A stretch of 9,270 nucleotides of DNA from Labilithrix luteola (GTDB taxonomy: Bacteria; Myxococcota_A; Polyangia; Polyangiales; Polyangiaceae): NCBI GenBank assembly GCA_026225435.1, contig JAMFST010000607.1, positions 1 to 9,270 of the forward strand, written 5' to 3'. The notes under the pieces were generated by a model. That model made no database searches. It had not been told where the DNA came from and worked only from the letters and a program-made list of their open reading frames with translations. The translations under genes and the position numbers were made by a program. This document shows positions 6,286-9,270 of the stretch, piece by piece; within the stretch, counting starts at the first letter, position 1, and each line of letters opens with the position of its first letter.

Positions 6286-7794
6286 GTGTCCGCCACCTCG
6301 TCACCGACCTTCATGGAGCCGCGCGCTGCCGCGGATGTCCTGAAGTCCCAGCTCAAGACGCCGAAGACCCCGCTGACCATCGCCGACGCCGCGACGCAGA
6401 GCGGCCTCGCGCTGCGCGACGCCGAGCGCGGCCTGCACCAGCTGACCAGCGAGTACCGCGGCCACCTGCGGGTCACCGACGACGGGGACCTCCTCTTCCT
6501 CTTCCCCTACGGCTTCGAGAAGCCGTGGGAGACGCGCGACGCCGTCGACCGCTTCCTGCAGAAGGCCGGCAGCACCTTGATGGGCATGGCCCGCTTCGTC
6601 GTCCGCGCCTGGCTGACGATCGCCATCATCGGCTACGCGCTCATCTTCCTCGCCATCGTCATCGGCCTGATGTTCGCGCAGCAGCAGGGGAACAACTCGC
6701 GCCGCGGCGGCGGCTTCGGCGGCGCCTTCGGGTACATGTTCCTCCGCCTGGTGGGCGACGCCCTCTTCTGGACCTTCCACCCGTTCTCGCCGCTCAACTA
6801 CGGCTACTACGACCGCGGCTACGGCTTCTCGGGCGCCCGCGCGCCGGCCCGGCGCAAGGACGAGACGCCGTTCTACGAGAAGGTGAACCGCTTCGTCTTC
6901 GGCCCCTCGGTGCCGCCGGCCGATCCGCTGGAGACCGAGCGGCTCATCCTCGCCGAGATCCGCGCGCAGAAGGGGCGCATCGGCCTCGCCGACGTGATGC
7001 GCGTCACCGGCCTTCCGCGCGAGGAGGCCGACCCGAAGATGGCGCGGCTGATGCTCGACTACGCCGGCGAGGTCGAGGTCTCCGAGGAGGGCGGCATCAC
7101 CTACACCTTCGCCGAGCTGCGCAAGAGCGCCGACGAGGCGCCCGGCGTGCGTCCGCCGGCCATCTGGACGAAGTCCCTTCGCCTCCCGCCGCTCACCGGC
7201 AACGACGGCGGCGCCAACTTCCTCGTCTCCGCGCTCAACGCCTTCAACCTGCTGATGAGCAGCGTCGCCTTCAGCGCGAACCTCACGCTGGCGCGGATCA
7301 ACCAGCTCTTCTTCACCCCGCACCCGCGCCACATCCCCTTCATTCCGATCCCCTACGACGGCATCCCCATCGCCCTCGGGCTGGTGCCGCTGGTCTTCTC
7401 CCTGCTCATCTTCGCGCTCCCCATCGGCCGGGCGATCCTCCGGCCGATCCGCGCGCGCGCCGTGGCGAAGGAGAACGGGCGCCGCCAGGTGCTTCGCGAG
7501 GTGGTCACCCGCATCGAGCGCCACGACGAGGTGCCGGAGCAGGCGCTCGCCGACGCGTGGACCAAGGCCACCGGCTCCCCTCCGGACGAGAAGGAGCTCA
7601 CCCGCATCGTGACGGAGCTCGGCGGCGACGTGGACCTCGAGGCGAACGAGAAGGACGGCCAGCCGGGCGTCCGCTACCGCTTCGTCGATCTCGAGACCGA
7701 GGCCTCGGCGCTGGAAGAAGAACGGCAAGCCGCGACCGACGCCGAGGTCCACCTGGCTCCGGTGGTGTTCCGCTCCGACAACACGGAAAACTGA
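6286..7794 (+). CDS. Membrane protein of unknown function with three winged-helix-like repeats
   Basis: I do not recognise a named family for this 502-aa protein. Three segments look like divergent copies of one winged-helix module: about 15-75, 217-277 and 400-468. Each has a helix, an Ala-rich recognition-like helix region with Leu or Ala spacing, then a Gly turn and two wing strands (GHLRVTDDGDLLFLF, GEVEVSEEGGITYTF, GDVDLEANEKDGQPGVRYRF). Hydrophobic membrane segments lie at about 104-132 and 361-383, with possible ones at 145-163 and 311-330. Between the first two is a Gly/Tyr/Arg-rich stretch (about 135-187). A cytoplasmic placement of the winged-helix modules, acting in DNA or protein contact or as sensors, is inference. 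The start is GTG 6286; ATG 6313 is a possible later start. The downstream gene begins one base after its stop, implying co-expression. Confidence 0.8.
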   Translation: MSATSSPTFMEPRAAADVLKSQLKTPKTPLTIADAATQSGLALRDAERGLHQLTSEYRGHLRVTDDGDLLFLFPYGFEKPWETRDAVDRFLQKAGSTLMGMARFVVRAWLTIAIIGYALIFLAIVIGLMFAQQQGNNSRRGGGFGGAFGYMFLRLVGDALFWTFHPFSPLNYGYYDRGYGFSGARAPARRKDETPFYEKVNRFVFGPSVPPADPLETERLILAEIRAQKGRIGLADVMRVTGLPREEADPKMARLMLDYAGEVEVSEEGGITYTFAELRKSADEAPGVRPPAIWTKSLRLPPLTGNDGGANFLVSALNAFNLLMSSVAFSANLTLARINQLFFTPHPRHIPFIPIPYDGIPIALGLVPLVFSLLIFALPIGRAILRPIRARAVAKENGRRQVLREVVTRIERHDEVPEQALADAWTKATGSPPDEKELTRIVTELGGDVDLEANEKDGQPGVRYRFVDLETEASALEEERQAATDAEVHLAPVVFRSDNTEN

Positions 7795-7795
7795 C

Positions 7796-8446
7796 GTGCG
7801 CGCCTGGCCGGCGGTGGCCGATCTCGCCGCCGCGCTCCCCTTGCCCGCCGGCGTCACCTTGCGGTGGTGGCGCGAGGACGAGCTCGACGCGTTGCCCGCG
7901 CGCCTCCTCGCCTGGTACCCGGCGGTCGCCGTCGGCAGCGAGTCGATCTTCCTCGAGCCGCGCTACCTCGAACGCAACGTCACCCGCGAAGGGCACGAGG
8001 ATCGCGACCTCTACGCCTTCTGCATCGAGAAGGACGGAGTCCCCGCGGGCTTCATGTCCTTCGAGCGCCAGCCACGGGCGAGCACGCTCCACGCGCGTCT
8101 CGGCTGCCTGGCTCCCGAGGCGCGGACCGGCTTCCTGGGGATGATCGGCTTCCTCCTCTTCGAGAAGCTGGGCGAGCTGACCGACGCCGAGCTGCTTCTC
8201 TCCTGGGTCACCCTCGCGTCGCTCCACCAGCAGCGCTTCGCCGAGCGGCGCGGCTTCCGGGTGGTCGGCCTGGCCCCCGGCTTCGACCGCGACGCGCAGC
8301 CGGGCGGCGGCTCTCTCCGCGTCGCCGAGGCGCTCTACGCCAAGCACCGCACCGGCCCCGCGGAGCAGCTCGAGCCGGCGGAGGAGACGATGACCGCGGA
8401 CGTCCTGGCGATGTGGCGGCTGGTTCGTGGCGAGAGCACGCGCTGA
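7796..8446 (+). CDS. GNAT-like N-acetyltransferase
   Basis: This protein of 216 aa has the general order of a GNAT fold. An N-terminal strand and helix (GVTLRWWREDELDAL, 19-33) lead to DLYAFCIEKDGVPAGFMSFE (71-90), a typical beta-turn-beta with a gain-of-Gly bulge before the core. The region ARTGFLGMIGFLLFEKLG (109-126) sits where the acetyl-CoA pyrophosphate loop and its helix are expected. The segment LASLHQQRFAERRGFRVVGLAPG (140-162) resembles the late GNAT helix with N/H..A...Y...GF, which usually closes the fold. The substrate is unknown. The GTG start lies one base after the stop of the membrane-protein gene (TGACGTG), so translational coupling is very likely and a functional link probable. 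A weak GGAAAA precedes it. Family assignment is moderate, because the pyrophosphate loop is not canonical. Confidence 0.65.
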   Translation: MRAWPAVADLAAALPLPAGVTLRWWREDELDALPARLLAWYPAVAVGSESIFLEPRYLERNVTREGHEDRDLYAFCIEKDGVPAGFMSFERQPRASTLHARLGCLAPEARTGFLGMIGFLLFEKLGELTDAELLLSWVTLASLHQQRFAERRGFRVVGLAPGFDRDAQPGGGSLRVAEALYAKHRTGPAEQLEPAEETMTADVLAMWRLVRGESTR

Positions 8447-8571
8447 CGTTCCGGTCAGGCGGCGGCACAGCCTGGCCCAGCGTCTTCTCGCCGCACGAGC
8501 GGAGAAAGCGCGGAAAGCGAGCGCGAAGAGGCGTCTGCGATCGCGGCGCGCGCGTTGCACTGCGACTCGCC
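8447..8571 (+). other. 125-bp intergenic region before the lipoprotein gene
   Basis: This gap contains a purine-rich stretch (about 8507-8531, with repeated GAAAGCG-like units) and a GCGATCGC palindrome near 8537-8544. I find no Shine-Dalgarno at the usual distance from ATG 8572, no TAnnnT box near the start, no T-run terminator and no open frame that looks coding. A promoter for the lipoprotein is expected here but I cannot point to it. Confidence 0.3.
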
Positions 8572-8994
8572 ATGAACGCCTCCTTCTTGCTTCGGAGCTT
8601 CGTCCTCGCCAGCGTCGGCGCTCTCGCCGTCGCCTGTGGCGGGGAGAGCAGTGGCTCCACGACCACCGGCGACACGAAGGCGCAGCTCGCCGACGACTCC
8701 GCGGAGTCCTGCACCATTCCTCCGTCGGTGCCGCCGCCGCCCGATCTCGACGGCGGCGAATCGCCTCCGCCCGGCTGCACCGGAAGCGCGCCTGCTGGCC
8801 AGATCTGCAACCAGGGGGACGGCACCTGCACCTCGCTCTGCGGGAGCGGAACCTACGAGATGACCTGCACCAGCGGTGGCTCCGGCAGCGGCGGCGGAGC
8901 CTCCATCCCGCAGCCCGACAGCTCGCTCGGCTGCACCATCCTCCGCATCCCCACCCCGAGCACGTCGCTCTACTACTGCTGCGCCTGCGAATAG
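8572..8994 (+). CDS. Small cysteine-rich lipoprotein of unknown function
   Basis: The 140-aa product begins with a classic export signal: MNASFLLRSFVLASVGALAVAC. Signal peptidase II cleavage before Cys22 is likely, although the lipobox LAVAC has Ala at -3. Gly follows the Cys, and no Asp is present at +2, which would favour the outer membrane by E. coli rules. The mature part is low in complexity: a Ser/Thr/Gly region, an acidic piece, a proline run near 50-57 and a Gly-rich loop (102-109). It carries ten further cysteines (47, 69, 79, 86, 90, 99, 121, 136, 137, 139), an even number compatible with five disulfides, and ends YYCCACE. No catalytic motif is visible. It resembles in style the many small Cys-rich lipoproteins of myxobacteria, from general knowledge. 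The start is clear because the signal peptide begins there. Confidence 0.8.
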   Translation: MNASFLLRSFVLASVGALAVACGGESSGSTTTGDTKAQLADDSAESCTIPPSVPPPPDLDGGESPPPGCTGSAPAGQICNQGDGTCTSLCGSGTYEMTCTSGGSGSGGGASIPQPDSSLGCTILRIPTPSTSLYYCCACE

Positions 8995-9029
8995 CGTCAC
9001 GACCCTGGCCGTGATAGCCCGCGTGCCCC

Positions 9030-9270
9030 ATGGGCCTCTCGGTCGGCATCGTCGGTCTCCCCAACGTCGGCAAATCCACCTTGTTCAACGCGCTCAGCGC
9101 GGCCAAGGCGGAGGCGGCGAACTACCCGTTCTGCACCATCGAGCCGAACGTCGGCGTCGTCACGGTGCCCGACGAGCGCCTCGCCGCGCTCGACGGCGTC
9201 GTCCACGCGGAGAAGATCGTCCCCACGGCGATCCAGTTCGTCGACATCGCCGGCCTGGTGCGCGGCGCCT
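9030..9270 (+). CDS. ychF: Redox-regulated ribosome-associated ATPase YchF, N-terminal fragment
   Basis: The first 80 codons run off the window end. The protein belongs to the Obg/YchF branch of P-loop GTPases, whose YchF/OLA1 members prefer ATP and bind ribosomes. The sequence shows the P-loop GLPNVGKST (9-17), the YchF-typical [13 protein letters not shown] (32-44) with the switch-I Thr36, VPDERL (46-51), and the switch-[11 protein letters not shown] (72-80). The usual full length is about 360 aa, so the NxxE specificity motif and the TGS domain lie beyond the window. The ATG follows the lipoprotein stop by 35 bp with no Shine-Dalgarno sequence; co-transcription with the lipoprotein gene is possible but not shown. 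Confidence 0.95.
   Translation, partial: MGLSVGIVGLPNVGKSTLFNALSAAKAEAANYPFCTIEPNVGVVTVPDERLAALDGVVHAEKIVPTAIQFVDIAGLVRGA

Noticed and set aside
6301..7857. A 518-codon minus-strand frame antisense to the membrane-protein gene
   Set aside because: It has no plausible domain, and its composition mirrors the complement of the plus-strand protein. The plus-strand frame has coherent membrane segments and repeats.
8460..8475. Possible sigma-54 promoter (GGCAC followed by GC-rich sequence)
   Set aside because: The -12 TTGC element is missing at the required spacing.
8427..9014. Arg-rich 195-codon frame overlapping the lipoprotein gene
   Set aside because: It is out of frame with the signal peptide, lipobox and Cys pattern, and its product is low-complexity Arg/Ala/Leu.

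Overview
The window is very GC-rich with G/C-dominated third codon positions, dense gene packing and almost no Shine-Dalgarno signals. It also encodes a cysteine-rich lipoprotein with a short linker of prolines and glycines. This combination suggests a chromosomal segment of a Myxococcota-type (deltaproteobacterial) organism; that assignment is inference from style and not from a marker gene. I see no insertion sequence, phage gene, CRISPR array, tRNA or rRNA.

Layout. Bases 1-222 are the 3' end of a plus-strand gene for a receiver-like domain. A 140-bp convergent gap (223-362) is almost entirely a chain of hairpins. Three minus-strand genes follow: coaBC (363-1613, coenzyme A biosynthesis), a VanW-domain membrane-anchored protein (1630-3378) and a POT/PTR-family peptide/proton symporter (3447-4967). 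A 56-bp divergent intergenic region (4968-5023) separates them from a plus-strand series: a geranylgeranyl-reductase-family FAD oxidoreductase (5024-6244), a membrane protein of unknown function with what look like three winged-helix repeats (6286-7794), a GNAT-like acetyltransferase coupled to it by a one-base gap (7796-8446), a small Cys-rich lipoprotein (8572-8994) and the first 80 codons of ychF (9030 to the window end).

How the genes work together. coaBC and ychF are housekeeping genes. coaBC lies 16 bp downstream of the VanW gene and is probably co-transcribed with it from a promoter whose -10 box sits 6 bp before the VanW GTG. The VanW protein and the POT transporter are envelope functions, but a joint pathway is not evident. 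The membrane protein and the acetyltransferase are very likely one operon. The most unusual items are the triplicated winged-helix membrane protein, the hairpin cluster at 237-366, and signs of leaderless or SD-independent translation at most starts. I do not see a clear multi-gene novel system such as a defence island or a biosynthetic cluster.
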